Shown here piece after piece: positions 16,942 through 25,562 of a DNA stretch of 64,000 bases. Source of the DNA: UBA6055 sp965214085 (GTDB taxonomy: Bacteria; Chloroflexota; Anaerolineae; Aggregatilineales; Phototrophicaceae); assembly GCA_965214085.1 (NCBI GenBank), contig OZ243937.1, forward strand, positions 3,410,001-3,474,000. The letters are read 5' to 3'. The first letter of the stretch is position 1, and each line of letters begins with the position of its first letter. A model generated the notes under the pieces. It had not been told where the DNA came from and made no database searches. It saw only the letters and a program-made list of their open reading frames with translations. A program made the position numbers and the translations under genes.

Positions 16942-17568
16942 ATGTCCCACCTCACCCGCCGCGATAAAGAACGTGAAATGCGCGCCGCCGGCCGCTTGCC
17001 GGAGGGCCAATCCCTGACCGAAAAATTCCCCATCCTCACCTACGGGCCTACACCGACCTTCGACCCCGCCACCTGGGACCTGCGCGTATTCGGCGCGGTC
17101 AAAGCAGAAAAGCGCTGGACCTGGGACGAATTCCAGCAACTGCCGACCGGGCGGATGACGGTCGATATCCACTGCGTCACGCGCTGGAGCAAGTTTGACA
17201 CGGCCTGGGAAGGCGTGATGTTCCGCGACTTCCTGCGCCTGCTTCAGCTCACGGACGAGGCGCGCTTTGTCATCGCCCACTGCGAATACGGCTATACCAC
17301 CAATTTGCCGCTGGAAGTCATGGACGACGAAGACGTCATGCTGGCAACCAAATACGATGGCCGCTTCCTGCACGAGCCCGAGCTGATGGCGCACGGCGGT
17401 CCGCTGCGCACGGTCGTGCCCAAGCGCTATTTCTGGAAGAGCGCCAAATTCCTGCGCGCCCTGGAATTCAGCCCGGTCGACAAGCCGGGTTTCTGGGAGC
17501 TAGGCGGCTATCACAACGATGGCGACTTCTGGAAGCAAGAGCGCTTCCAACGGCGCGGGTTCTTCTAG
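16942..17568 (+). CDS. Sulfite-oxidase-like molybdopterin oxidoreductase
   Basis: A 208-residue protein with the molybdopterin-binding fold of the sulfite oxidase/YedY family. The segment VDIHCVTRWSKFDTAWEGV places the molybdenum-ligating cysteine at residue 78, and HCEYGYTTNLPLEVM and KRYFWKSAKF are family stretches. Unlike YedY there is no twin-arginine signal peptide and no cytochrome domain, so it is a cytoplasmic stand-alone catalytic subunit. AGGA lies 8 nt upstream of the ATG. It follows the M20 gene by 86 bp. The physiological substrate is unknown. Confidence 0.85.
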   Translation: MSHLTRRDKEREMRAAGRLPEGQSLTEKFPILTYGPTPTFDPATWDLRVFGAVKAEKRWTWDEFQQLPTGRMTVDIHCVTRWSKFDTAWEGVMFRDFLRLLQLTDEARFVIAHCEYGYTTNLPLEVMDDEDVMLATKYDGRFLHEPELMAHGGPLRTVVPKRYFWKSAKFLRALEFSPVDKPGFWELGGYHNDGDFWKQERFQRRGFF

Positions 17569-17591
17569 CGCCCGCAGCATCAAACAGAAGA

Positions 17592-17620
17592 TGTAGGGGC
17601 AACCTATCAGGCCGCCCGCC
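17592..17620. repeat. P-type palindrome, uninterrupted copy
   Basis: TGTAGGGGCAACCTATCAGG followed by CCGCCCGCC has the same centre (CCTATCAGG) as the neighbouring P repeat that is split by the N element at 17654. It therefore shows what the empty site looked like. Confidence 0.7.
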
Positions 17621-17653
17621 GCAACATCCCAAGCCGGTAGGGGCGACCTATCA

Positions 17654-18023
17654 TACTCTGTTGAATAACACTCCCATCCCCCGGTCCCTCCTCGCCATCT
17701 GAATGGCAGGCATCCCCAAAATATGGGAATGTGGGAGCTTTTAAGCCCCTCCCTCTTTATGGCTGACGACAGGACAGGTTCAAGTCGGGCAAGGTATTGC
17801 TGCGAAACAGGCGCATTTGGCACGCTTATTCGGGCGAGCTAATGGCTTGCCCCTACATCTTCACCCACAAAATGACGCCTGTAGGGGTCATCCATTGGCT
17901 GACCCGTTGTGACGAGTCCCGCGTTTTTCGAAACTGTCCTGTCCTCAGCTCTTTATGGGATGCCTGCCATAGAGATGACAGGAGGGGTTTGGGGTGGGGG
18001 TAAATTAAGTATTTCAACAACGT
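17654..18023. mobile_element. N element inserted into a P palindrome
   Basis: A 370-bp element with one end carrying TGTTGAATAAC and the other GTATTTCAACAACGT. It is flanked by CTATCA at 17648-17653 and 18024-18029. Removing it rejoins GTAGGGGCGACCTATCAGGT with CGCCC, a complete P palindrome like that at 17592. Inside are GGCAGGCATCCC arms in inverted orientation and another TGTAGGGG palindrome. There is no coding capacity. It fills the gap 17569-18107 together with two P copies. Confidence 0.7.
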
Positions 18024-18058
18024 CTATCAGGTCGCCCGCCACAGTCCCAACAGCAAAG

Positions 18059-18083
18059 GGCGAGCCAAGGCTCGCCCCTACAT
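18059..18083. repeat. P-type palindrome
   Basis: GGGCGAGCCAAGGCTCGCCC followed by CTACA is a perfect short inverted repeat just beyond the 3' end of the FAD-subunit gene. It could act as a transcription stop for either strand. Confidence 0.55.
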
Positions 18084-18107
18084 ATTGTGTTATGCGGAAA
18101 TCTGCCG

Positions 18108-18953
18108 TTAGCCAGCCGCAGCCGCAACCGCCCGCTTGAAGAAGACGCCTGCCATCTGCTGACGATAAGCCTCGGGATAAGCGATGTCGCCGGCCAGCCA
18201 GTCGCCGATATCGGCTTTCACTGCTTCAGCGGCCGCGTTCAGCGCATCATCGTCCAGCGTCGAACCGGCCAGAACCGCCTCGGCGCCGCCGCATTTAACC
18301 GCCTTGACCGTCGCCCCGCCGACCGCCACGTGAGCATGCTCGCAGGTCGCGCCGTTCATCTTCAGCGCCACGCAAACGCCGACGATGGCGTAACGCGAAG
18401 CCGGATGCGGGAACTTGGCATAGGCCATCTGGTGGTCGCTCAAATCGGGCACATCCACGCTGGTGATTAGCTCGCCATCGTCGAGCGCCGTCTCAAAGAG
18501 ATCGACGAAGAACTCTTCCGCGCCGACCGAGCGCGAGCCGTCCGCGCCCTGGATATTAACCGAGGCGCCCACCGCCACCAGTACAGTCGGCGGGTCCGAA
18601 GCCGGATCGGCATGGGCGATATTGCCGCCCAGCGTGCCGAAGTTGCGCACGGCCTGGTCGCCCACTTGCCCGCAGGCGCTGGCCAGCGCGCCGCACTTGG
18701 CTTGCACGTCAGCGGACGCGGCGATATCGGCATGGGTCGTGGTCGCGCCGATGCTCAGCCCGCCATTCGCAGAAATGCCGCGCAGGGAGTCGATCCCGCC
18801 GATGTCCACCAATTGTTCGGGCGCGTCCAGGCGCAGCTTCATCACCGGCAGCAGGCTGTGCCCGCCAGCCAGGAACTTGCCCTCTTCGCCGATCATGCCC
18901 AGCGCTTCGTCTACCGAGCCCGCCCGCGCGTAATCAAATTTATTAGGCCACAT
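18108..18953 (-). CDS. Molybdenum hydroxylase FAD-binding subunit (CoxM/XdhB type)
   Basis: A 281-residue FAD subunit of a xanthine dehydrogenase/aerobic CO dehydrogenase-family enzyme. It passes electrons from the iron-sulfur subunit to the acceptor. AGGHSLLPVMKLRL (about 31-44) and TLGGNIAHADPASD (about 110-123) are the two FAD-binding signatures. The C-terminal CO_deh_flav_C-like domain begins near residue 175. AGGAGGAGG precedes the ATG by 6 nt. It is the last gene of the unit 21899 to 18108 (iron-sulfur, large, FAD subunits). A repeat-containing 95-bp gap separates it from the large subunit. Confidence 0.92.
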   Translation of the reverse strand: MWPNKFDYARAGSVDEALGMIGEEGKFLAGGHSLLPVMKLRLDAPEQLVDIGGIDSLRGISANGGLSIGATTTHADIAASADVQAKCGALASACGQVGDQAVRNFGTLGGNIAHADPASDPPTVLVAVGASVNIQGADGSRSVGAEEFFVDLFETALDDGELITSVDVPDLSDHQMAYAKFPHPASRYAIVGVCVALKMNGATCEHAHVAVGGATVKAVKCGGAEAVLAGSTLDDDALNAAAEAVKADIGDWLAGDIAYPEAYRQQMAGVFFKRAVAAAAG

Positions 18954-18971
18954 TGATTGCCTCCTCCTGTA

Positions 18972-19048
18972 ATTTTGCCTAGAGACGGGCGACTCACAGA
19001 ATCGCCCCTACAACTTCGCTTGGATATCGGGCGACTCACAGAGTCCCC
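18972..19048. repeat. Two degenerate P repeats inside the hydroxylase operon
   Basis: GGGCGACTCACAGAATCGCC plus CCTAC is followed by GGGCGACTCACAGAGTCCCC plus CTAC. The two copies fill the gap between the large- and FAD-subunit genes and could form hairpins in the mRNA, influencing the relative expression of the two subunits. Confidence 0.6.
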
Positions 19049-21421
19049 CTACCTGGTTTCGATTATCCCTTGAGAGCGGGCGGAATGAATCGCGCCCCAG
19101 ACTTTCGCCGATGTCAAGGGCATGTCGAGCTGCTCAACGCCCAGCGGCGCCAGCGCGTCCAAGACCGCATTATACACCGTCGGCGTGCTGGCGATGGTGC
19201 CGGTCTCGCCGACGCCCTTGACGCCAATCGGATGATGCGGCGACGGCGTCACCGTCTCCCCCAGCTCGAAATTGGGGAACATATCCGCCTTGGGCATGCA
19301 ATAATCTTGCATCGTGCCCGTCAGCAACTGTCCGTTTTCATCGTAAATCACGCCTTCACAGAGCGCCTGCGCCACCCCTTGCACCACGCCGCCGTGGATT
19401 TGCCCGGCGACAATCTCCGGGTTGATCTGCGGGCCGCAGTCATCGACCGCGATATAGCGCTGCAACTCAATCTCGCCGGTCTCGGCATCGACTTCCACAA
19501 TGGCGATGTGCGTGCCGAAGGGATAGACGAAATTGGGCGGGTCGTAGAATTGCGACTCCTCGAAACCCGGATCCATGCCTTCAGGCATATTCCAAGCCAG
19601 GTGCGCCATCAGCGCCACATCCTGGATGCTTTGCGACTGATCGGGCGAGCCTTTGACCGAGAAACTGCCGTCGGCGTACTCGATGTCCTCTTCGTTAGCT
19701 TCCATCAGATGAGCCGCCAGCGCCTTCGCTTTCTCCTTGAGCTTGCGCGAGGCATGCGCCAGCGCCGCGCCGGTGACCGGCGTCGTGCGGCTGCCGTATG
19801 TGCCCCAGCCCATGGGCGTCTCAGTCGTATCGCCATGCACCACTTCAATGTCCTCGACCGGGAATCCCAGTTCCTCTGAGATGATCTGCGCCAGCGTAGT
19901 CTCCGAGCCTTGCCCGTGCGGGGAAGCGCCAATCAGCGCTTGCACCTTGCCCGTAGGCGTGACGCGCACGGTCGCGCTCTCCCACAAACCGCCTTGGAAG
20001 CCGACCGCGCCCGCGACTTGACTGGGGCCCAAGCCGCACATCTCGGTGTAAGTCGTCACGCCTATGCCGAGGTAGCGCCCCTTTGAGCGCGCGTCAGCTT
20101 GCGCCTGGCGGAAGTCATCGTAGCCAGCCATGCCTAGGGCTTTCTCGAACGCCGTCGGGTAGTCGCCGCTGTCGTAAGTGAGACCTGCCGCGACGTCGTA
20201 GCCGTCTTCGAAAGCCGGGATGAGATTCTTGCGGCGCAATTCCACCGGGTCCATGCCGATCTCGCGCGCGACATTGTCGACCATGCGCTCCAGCAAAAAG
20301 GTCGCTTCCGGCCGGCCCGCGCCGCGATAGGCGTCGGTAGGCGCGCCATTGGTCATTACGCCAATCGACTTGCAGTACACGCTGTCAATGGTATAAGGAC
20401 CGACATAGAGCAAGCCGTGCAAAATCGTGGGGATGCCTGGCGCCGCTGTCGACAGGTAGCCGCCCATGCCGGCGTATACGGTGGCCCGCACGCCCAGCAG
20501 CTTGCCGTCATTGCTGGCCGCCATCTCCACATGCTGCACGTGGTCGCGCCCGTGGATGGTGATCAGGTAATTCTCGCTGCGCGTCTCGGCCCATTTGACC
20601 GGCACGCCCAATTTCATCGCCGCCCAGCTGACCAGCGCTTCGTCCGGATAGCAAGGGATCTTGCTGCCAAAACCGCCGCCGACCTCCGGCGCGATCACCC
20701 GCACCTTGTTTTCGTTCAGGCCGGTCACGGCGCTGATGATGAAGCGGTGAATATGCGGGTTCTGCGTGGTGCACCAGAGCGTCAACTCCTGCGTGGCCGC
20801 GTTGTACTGGGCCATGGCGGCGCGGGTTTCCATCGCCGTCGGCAGCAGGCGCTGCTGCAGGATACGCTCGGACACAACTACGTCAGCCGCCGCGAAGGCA
20901 GCATCGCTGGCTTCTTTATCAAAGGGCGCCCAGGTGAAGGCGATATTGCCCTCGACGTCATCGTGAATCAGCGGCGCGCCTGCTTGCGCGGCTGCTTCCG
21001 GGTCGATAACCGCCGGCAGTTCTTCGTACTCGACGACCACCGCATCAGCCGCGTCCTGCGCCCGATAGCGGTCATCAGCCAGCACTATCGCCACGCCGTC
21101 GCCGACGTAGCGCACCTTGCCTTTCGCCAGCGCGGGATGCTCCGGCGTCTTCAAATCACTGTCGGGGATCAGCCAAGCAGTTGGCAGCCCCGCCAGCCCG
21201 TCGCCGATGTCCTCGCTGGTAAATACGGCTACCACGCCGTCCATCGCTTCGGCGGCCGAGCTGTCGATGCTGATGATGTTGGCGTGCGCGTAAGGGCTGC
21301 GCACCACCGCCATATGCAAGACGCCCGGCAGCTTGATGTCATCGGTATAGCGCGCTTCACCGGTGATCAGCCGCGGGTCTTCCCGCCGCTTGATTCCAGA
21401 GCCAAATATTCGAGTGGTCAT
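19049..21421 (-). CDS. Molybdenum hydroxylase large subunit (CoxL form II / XdhA type)
   Basis: A 790-residue molybdopterin cytosine dinucleotide-binding subunit of the xanthine oxidase family. The active-site loop is AYRGAGR (near residue 364), the form II signature, not the AYxCSFR of true CO dehydrogenases, so carbon monoxide is an unlikely substrate. The catalytic glutamate is in GVGETGT (near 740). The N-terminal a/b hammerhead domain includes TGEARYTDDIKLPG (about 20-33). GGAGG lies 6 nt upstream of the ATG. The substrate could be a purine, aldehyde or N-heterocycle. Its neighbours are the iron-sulfur subunit upstream and the FAD subunit downstream. Confidence 0.93.
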   Translation of the reverse strand: MTTRIFGSGIKRREDPRLITGEARYTDDIKLPGVLHMAVVRSPYAHANIISIDSSAAEAMDGVVAVFTSEDIGDGLAGLPTAWLIPDSDLKTPEHPALAKGKVRYVGDGVAIVLADDRYRAQDAADAVVVEYEELPAVIDPEAAAQAGAPLIHDDVEGNIAFTWAPFDKEASDAAFAAADVVVSERILQQRLLPTAMETRAAMAQYNAATQELTLWCTTQNPHIHRFIISAVTGLNENKVRVIAPEVGGGFGSKIPCYPDEALVSWAAMKLGVPVKWAETRSENYLITIHGRDHVQHVEMAASNDGKLLGVRATVYAGMGGYLSTAAPGIPTILHGLLYVGPYTIDSVYCKSIGVMTNGAPTDAYRGAGRPEATFLLERMVDNVAREIGMDPVELRRKNLIPAFEDGYDVAAGLTYDSGDYPTAFEKALGMAGYDDFRQAQADARSKGRYLGIGVTTYTEMCGLGPSQVAGAVGFQGGLWESATVRVTPTGKVQALIGASPHGQGSETTLAQIISEELGFPVEDIEVVHGDTTETPMGWGTYGSRTTPVTGAALAHASRKLKEKAKALAAHLMEANEEDIEYADGSFSVKGSPDQSQSIQDVALMAHLAWNMPEGMDPGFEESQFYDPPNFVYPFGTHIAIVEVDAETGEIELQRYIAVDDCGPQINPEIVAGQIHGGVVQGVAQALCEGVIYDENGQLLTGTMQDYCMPKADMFPNFELGETVTPSPHHPIGVKGVGETGTIASTPTVYNAVLDALAPLGVEQLDMPLTSAKVWGAIHSARSQGIIETR

Positions 21422-21431
21422 GGCTCGCCTC

Positions 21432-21899
21432 CTACGTCGCGGCGGCGGCGTCCGCCACCTCTTTGACCGCCTTGACGATGTTGTGATAGCCAGTGCAGCG
21501 GCAGATGTTTCCTTCGAGGTAATGGCGGATCTCGTCTTCCGATGCGCCTGGATTGTCTTCCACGAATGCGGCGCTGGCCATGATCATTCCCGGCGTGCAA
21601 TACCCGCATTGCAGGCCGTGATTCTCCCAGAAAGCGGTCTGCATCGGGTGATGCTCGCCACCCTCGGCCAAGCCTTCAATGGTAGTCACTTCCGCGCCGT
21701 CGGCCTGTACCGCCAACAGGGTGCAAGACTTCAACACTTTGCCGTCGAGATGGACCGTACAAGCGCCGCATTGGCTGGTGTCACAGCCGATCTTGGTGCC
21801 GGTCAGATCCAAATCTTCACGCAAAAAATGGACCAATAGAGTGCGGGGGTCGACATCGCGTTCATGTACGACCCCGTTTACAGTGATTGCGACTTGCAT
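21432..21899 (-). CDS. Molybdenum hydroxylase [2Fe-2S] subunit (CoxS/XdhC type)
   Basis: A 155-residue electron-transfer subunit with two [2Fe-2S] clusters. Cys39, Cys44, Cys47 and Cys59 (GCDTSQCGAC...C) bind the plant-ferredoxin-type cluster, and Cys98, Cys101, Cys133 and Cys135 (CGYC...CRC) bind the second. All eight ligands are present. I chose the ATG at 21899 because GGAGGG lies just upstream and the beta-strand VAITVNG begins immediately; an in-frame start at 21953 would add an unsupported 18 residues. It is the first gene of the hydroxylase operon. The large subunit follows after 10 nt. Confidence 0.93.
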   Translation of the reverse strand: MQVAITVNGVVHERDVDPRTLLVHFLREDLDLTGTKIGCDTSQCGACTVHLDGKVLKSCTLLAVQADGAEVTTIEGLAEGGEHHPMQTAFWENHGLQCGYCTPGMIMASAAFVEDNPGASEDEIRHYLEGNICRCTGYHNIVKAVKEVADAAAAT

Positions 21900-21971
21900 A
21901 AATCCCTCCAATTCGTCACCAATATTTCGCGGTTTCCGTATAGGTCGCGCCATTATAGCTTGCCTGACGCA

Positions 21972-22051
21972 GAATTGTAACTTGCACCGGACACCATATC
22001 TTCCCGCCCGGCGCGAAACTACAACTTATACTCGGCGGAATTGTAACTTGC
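21972..22051. promoter_or_regulatory. Paired direct repeats upstream of the hydroxylase operon
   Basis: GAATTGTAACTTGC occurs at 21972-21985 and again at 22038-22051, 66 bp (about six helical turns) apart. A related ACTACAACTTAT lies between them. The pair sits about 70-150 bp upstream of the iron-sulfur subunit start, so it is a candidate binding site for a regulator of this operon. Confidence 0.5.
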
Positions 22052-22149
22052 TTTGATACAATACGCTACAAACTGGTTGGCCTACACAGGGCAATTCCTC
22101 AATATTGAGATTGCGCCATCGTCGCTGGTTTATCATGTTACTCGTAATG

Positions 22150-22179
22150 TGTAGGGGCGTCTCACGAGGTGCCCCTACA
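22150..22179. repeat. P-type hairpin in the divergent intergenic region
   Basis: TGTAGGGGC and GCCCCTACA form perfect 9-bp arms around a 12-nt loop. It lies between the hydroxylase operon and the ABC importer genes. Another small inverted repeat (GATAAT, 6-nt spacer, ATTATC) is at 22214-22231. The rest of 21900-22374 has no gene. Confidence 0.6.
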
Positions 22180-22374
22180 TCTTCCCACGGGTTCGTGGCG
22201 ATCGCCGCAAAATGATAATAATGCGATTATCCTGCGCAAGCCCGCCGATATTTGACAGCGCAAACTCACTGAGATAACCTCACGCTTAGGCGGCCGCATC
22301 ATAAGTGTTTGGGTTGCCTTCATTGGACTATAGCCGCGCCTCAGGCTTAACCACTACGGAACCACTAGCGCACG

Positions 22375-23370
22375 ATGCTCGGATATTTTTTGAGACGTTT
22401 GCTTTATATGGGGATCGTGCTCCTTATGGTCTCGGTCCTTTCATTTTATGTCATCAACCTGCCGCCCGGCAGTTGGATCCAGAATTACGCTTCCGAACTG
22501 GAGGCGTCCGGCGATATGGTTGATGATGCGGAACTCGAGTTCCTGTACCAGCGCTATGGGCTAGACCGCCCCCTGCACGAACAATACATCCGCTGGATTG
22601 TCCCGCTGGTGACGGAAGGCGACTTCGGCCAGTCCTTTGAATGGGGTCAGCCGGTATGGCCATTGATCAAAGAGCGTCTCTTCTTGACGATGACCGTGTC
22701 GCTGGCGTCGATCATCTTTGTCTATGTCGTTTCGATTCCCATCGCCCTGTATTCAGCCATCAATCAGTATTCAATCGGCGATTATTTCTTCTCCTTCATG
22801 GGCTTGATCGGCCTGGCGACGCCGAATTTCCTCATCGCCCTGATATTTATGATCCTCATGCTGCGCGTATTCGGCGTGACGCCGGGCGGCCTGTTCTCGC
22901 CAGAGTATCTGCGCGCCCCCTGGAGCCTGGCGAAATTCTGGGATATGTTGACGCATCTGCCGGTGCCGGTTGTCGTCATCGGCACGGCGGGCACGGCTGG
23001 CTTGATCCGCATCTTGCGCGCGCAACTGCTGGACGAATTCCAAAAGCAGTACGTGATTACGGCGCGGGCCAAGGGCTTGCGCGAGCGCTTCCTCATCATC
23101 AAGTACCCCTTGCGCATGGCTTTTAATCCCATCGTTAGCAGCATCGGCAGTTTGCTGCCGCAAATCGTCTCGGGCTCGGCGATCGTCTCCATCGTCCTGG
23201 GTTTGCCCACGACAGGACCACTCTTGCTGCGCGCCTTAATCGCCCAGGACACCTACGCCGCCGCCAGCATGCTCTTGATGCTCAGCGTTTTGACTGTGGT
23301 GGGCGTTTTTATTTCCGACCTGCTGCTGATGTGGCTTGATCCCCGCATACGTTACGAAAGGGGCAATTAG
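22375..23370 (+). CDS. ABC importer permease, OppB/DppB type
   Basis: A 331-residue inner-membrane permease of the peptide/nickel/oligosaccharide (PepT) ABC family. The N-terminal helix (about 8-28) is followed by a long extracytoplasmic stretch, then five helices. The EAA-type loop ITARAKGLRERFLIIKYPLRMA (with the conserved Gly near residue 228) contacts the ATPases. It is the first gene of a five-gene operon (two permeases, two ATPases, binding protein). The downstream permease start overlaps its stop by one base. No strong ribosome binding site was found; the ATG at 22375 begins the first helix directly. Confidence 0.92.
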   Translation: MLGYFLRRLLYMGIVLLMVSVLSFYVINLPPGSWIQNYASELEASGDMVDDAELEFLYQRYGLDRPLHEQYIRWIVPLVTEGDFGQSFEWGQPVWPLIKERLFLTMTVSLASIIFVYVVSIPIALYSAINQYSIGDYFFSFMGLIGLATPNFLIALIFMILMLRVFGVTPGGLFSPEYLRAPWSLAKFWDMLTHLPVPVVVIGTAGTAGLIRILRAQLLDEFQKQYVITARAKGLRERFLIIKYPLRMAFNPIVSSIGSLLPQIVSGSAIVSIVLGLPTTGPLLLRALIAQDTYAAASMLLMLSVLTVVGVFISDLLLMWLDPRIRYERGN

Positions 23371-24509
23371 TGAGGCCTGAGCCCAAGGGCGAGGTCAGCC
23401 GCCTGGAAGTCGACGAGCTGCTGAATTACGAGATTCTTTCGCAGCGGCAATTAGTCTGGCGCAAGTTCAAACGTCATCGTGTGGCCTATTTTTGCTTTCT
23501 GTTCCTGATCCTGTTTTACGCCCTGGCGATATTCGCCGAGTTTTTCGCGCCCTATGGCGCCTTCACGCGCGATACCGATTACTTATACGCGCCGCCGACG
23601 CCCATCCATTTCGTCGATGAAGCCGGCGCATTCAGCCCACGCCCCTTCGTTTACAAGATCGTCAGCGAGTTGGATCTGAATACCTTTCGCCGCGAATATG
23701 TCGAAGACACGAGCGAGAAATTCCCGGTGAGATTCTTCGTGCGGGCGGAACCCTATCGCTTGCTGGGCTTCATCGAGACCGATATTCACCTGTTCGGCGT
23801 CGATGAGGGCGGCGCGCTATTTTTGTCCGGCACAGACGGCTTGGGGCGGGATTTGTTCAGTCGTATGCTTCTGGGCGCGCGGACATCGCTCTTTGTCGGT
23901 TTGCTGGGGCTGGCGATCGGCTTCGCGCTCGGCTTGATCTTCGGCGGCATCTCCGGCTATTACGGTGGCGGCGCGGATATGCTGATTCAGCGCATGATAG
24001 AGTTCCTGCAATCCCTGCCGACATTGCCGCTCTGGATGGCGCTGGCTGCGCTGGTCCCGCCGGAGTGGACGCAGATCCAAGTCTATTTCGGCATCTCGCT
24101 GGTGCTGGCGACGGTGGGCTGGACCGGGCTGGCGCGGGTCGTCCGCGGCAAACTAATCAGCCTGCGCGAGGAAGACTACGTGCTGGCGGCGAAGCTCTCC
24201 GGCTTGAAAGAGTTCGCCATCATCACCCGGCATCTTTTACCCGGCTTCCTCAGCTATCTCATCGTGCATCTGACGCTGGCGATACCGCATATGATCCTGG
24301 GCGAGACGGCGCTGAGCTTCCTGGGTTTGGGCATTCAGCCGCCGGCTGTCAGCCTGGGCACGCTGCTGCAAGATTCGCAGAACGTGCAAACGGTGACGAT
24401 CAATCCCTGGCTGCTCTACCCGGGCGCTGTGGTGGTCGCCATCGTTATCGCCTTCAACTTCCTGGGCGATGGTCTACGTGATGCCGCCGACCCCTACAAG
24501 CACATCTAA
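23370..24509 (+). CDS. ABC importer permease, OppC/DppC type, with a long periplasmic insert
   Basis: A 379-residue permease partner of the upstream gene. The N-terminal cytoplasmic stretch and helix 1 (about 37-57) are followed by roughly 100 extra residues (about 58-160), rich in aromatic and acidic residues, before helices 2-6. Typical OppC proteins have a shorter segment here. The EAA loop (about 255-285, with ISLREEDYVLAAKLSG) is intact. Start codon is GTG, overlapping the previous stop by one base, so translation is coupled. The insert probably lies outside the membrane and may contact the binding protein. Confidence 0.92.
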   Translation: MRPEPKGEVSRLEVDELLNYEILSQRQLVWRKFKRHRVAYFCFLFLILFYALAIFAEFFAPYGAFTRDTDYLYAPPTPIHFVDEAGAFSPRPFVYKIVSELDLNTFRREYVEDTSEKFPVRFFVRAEPYRLLGFIETDIHLFGVDEGGALFLSGTDGLGRDLFSRMLLGARTSLFVGLLGLAIGFALGLIFGGISGYYGGGADMLIQRMIEFLQSLPTLPLWMALAALVPPEWTQIQVYFGISLVLATVGWTGLARVVRGKLISLREEDYVLAAKLSGLKEFAIITRHLLPGFLSYLIVHLTLAIPHMILGETALSFLGLGIQPPAVSLGTLLQDSQNVQTVTINPWLLYPGAVVVAIVIAFNFLGDGLRDAADPYKHI

Positions 24510-24518
24510 GGCGCTGCC

Positions 24519-25562
24519 ATGACCGACGTGCTGCTGCAAGTGGAATCGCTAAAGAACCATCTGCCCTTGGAAGAGGGCCTGCTGAAAGCGGTCGACGGCA
24601 TCAGCTTCAGCATCCGCCGGGGCCAGACCATGGGCTTGGTCGGGGAATCCGGCTGCGGCAAGAGCATGGCCGTGAATACGATTATGCGCCTGGCGCCGAA
24701 CTTTGCCCAGATCGAGGGGGATGTCACCTACTTTCCGGCAAATGGCGCCCCGATCAATATCACGGAGCTTGACCCATTTGGACCCGAGATTCGCGCTATT
24801 CGCGGCGGCGAGATCGCCATGATCTTCCAGGAGCCGATGACATCGTTTTCGCCCTTGCACACCATCGGCAATCAAATCACCGAAGCCATCCGCATTCATC
24901 GCACGGAGGACAAAAAAGAAGCGGCCAAGATCGCCATCGACTTGCTGCAACGCGTGGGCATGTCCAATCCGATACAGCGCATGAACGAATACCCGCACCA
25001 ACTTTCGGGCGGTATGCGCCAGCGCGCCATGATCGCCATGGCTTTGTCTTGCGAGCCATCGCTCTTGATCGCCGATGAGCCGACGACCGCGCTCGATGTC
25101 ACGGTGCAGGCGCAGGTCTTGCAGCTGATGCGCGACTTGCAGAGCGAATTCGGCATGTCGATTCTGTACATCACGCATGACCTGGGCGTCATCGCGCGCA
25201 TGGTGCAGGTGGTGGCGGTGATGTACCTGGGCCGCATCGTCGAATTCACCGATGTCGACAGCCTCTTTTACAAGGCCAAGCATCCTTATACCGAAGCGCT
25301 GATCAAGTCGATCCCCAAGATCGGCAAGAAATCGCGCGCCCGCCTGGAGTCGATTCGCGGCGCCGTGCCGGTGCCCATCAACCGCCCGCCCGGCTGCGGC
25401 TTCTACCCGCGCTGCTCCGCCGCCATTGAGGGCCTGTGCAACCGCGTCGATCCGCCGCTGGTGCAAATTGAAGACGACCATGCTGTCGCCTGTTTTGTCT
25501 ACCCGGAAGTTCTGGATGCTGTGGGCGAAAGCCCGCCGGAAGGCGCGGCCCATGCAGTCTGA
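24519..25562 (+). CDS. ABC importer ATPase, OppD type
   Basis: A 347-residue ATP-binding subunit. Walker A GESGCGKS is at 42-49, the signature LSGGMRQR near 165, and Walker B LLIADEPTTALD near 185. The C-terminal oligopeptide-transporter domain has the cysteine-containing PPGCGFYPRC pattern (about 290), which in some homologues binds a cluster or zinc. It lies 9 nt after the OppC-type gene, and its last 11 nt overlap the next ATPase. It powers the importer together with the OppF-type subunit. Confidence 0.95.
   Translation: MTDVLLQVESLKNHLPLEEGLLKAVDGISFSIRRGQTMGLVGESGCGKSMAVNTIMRLAPNFAQIEGDVTYFPANGAPINITELDPFGPEIRAIRGGEIAMIFQEPMTSFSPLHTIGNQITEAIRIHRTEDKKEAAKIAIDLLQRVGMSNPIQRMNEYPHQLSGGMRQRAMIAMALSCEPSLLIADEPTTALDVTVQAQVLQLMRDLQSEFGMSILYITHDLGVIARMVQVVAVMYLGRIVEFTDVDSLFYKAKHPYTEALIKSIPKIGKKSRARLESIRGAVPVPINRPPGCGFYPRCSAAIEGLCNRVDPPLVQIEDDHAVACFVYPEVLDAVGESPPEGAAHAV

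Noticed and set aside
18108..21899. True aerobic carbon monoxide dehydrogenase (form I)
   Set aside because: The active-site loop is AYRGAGR, not AYxCSFR, so the enzyme is called only as a form II / xanthine dehydrogenase-type hydroxylase.
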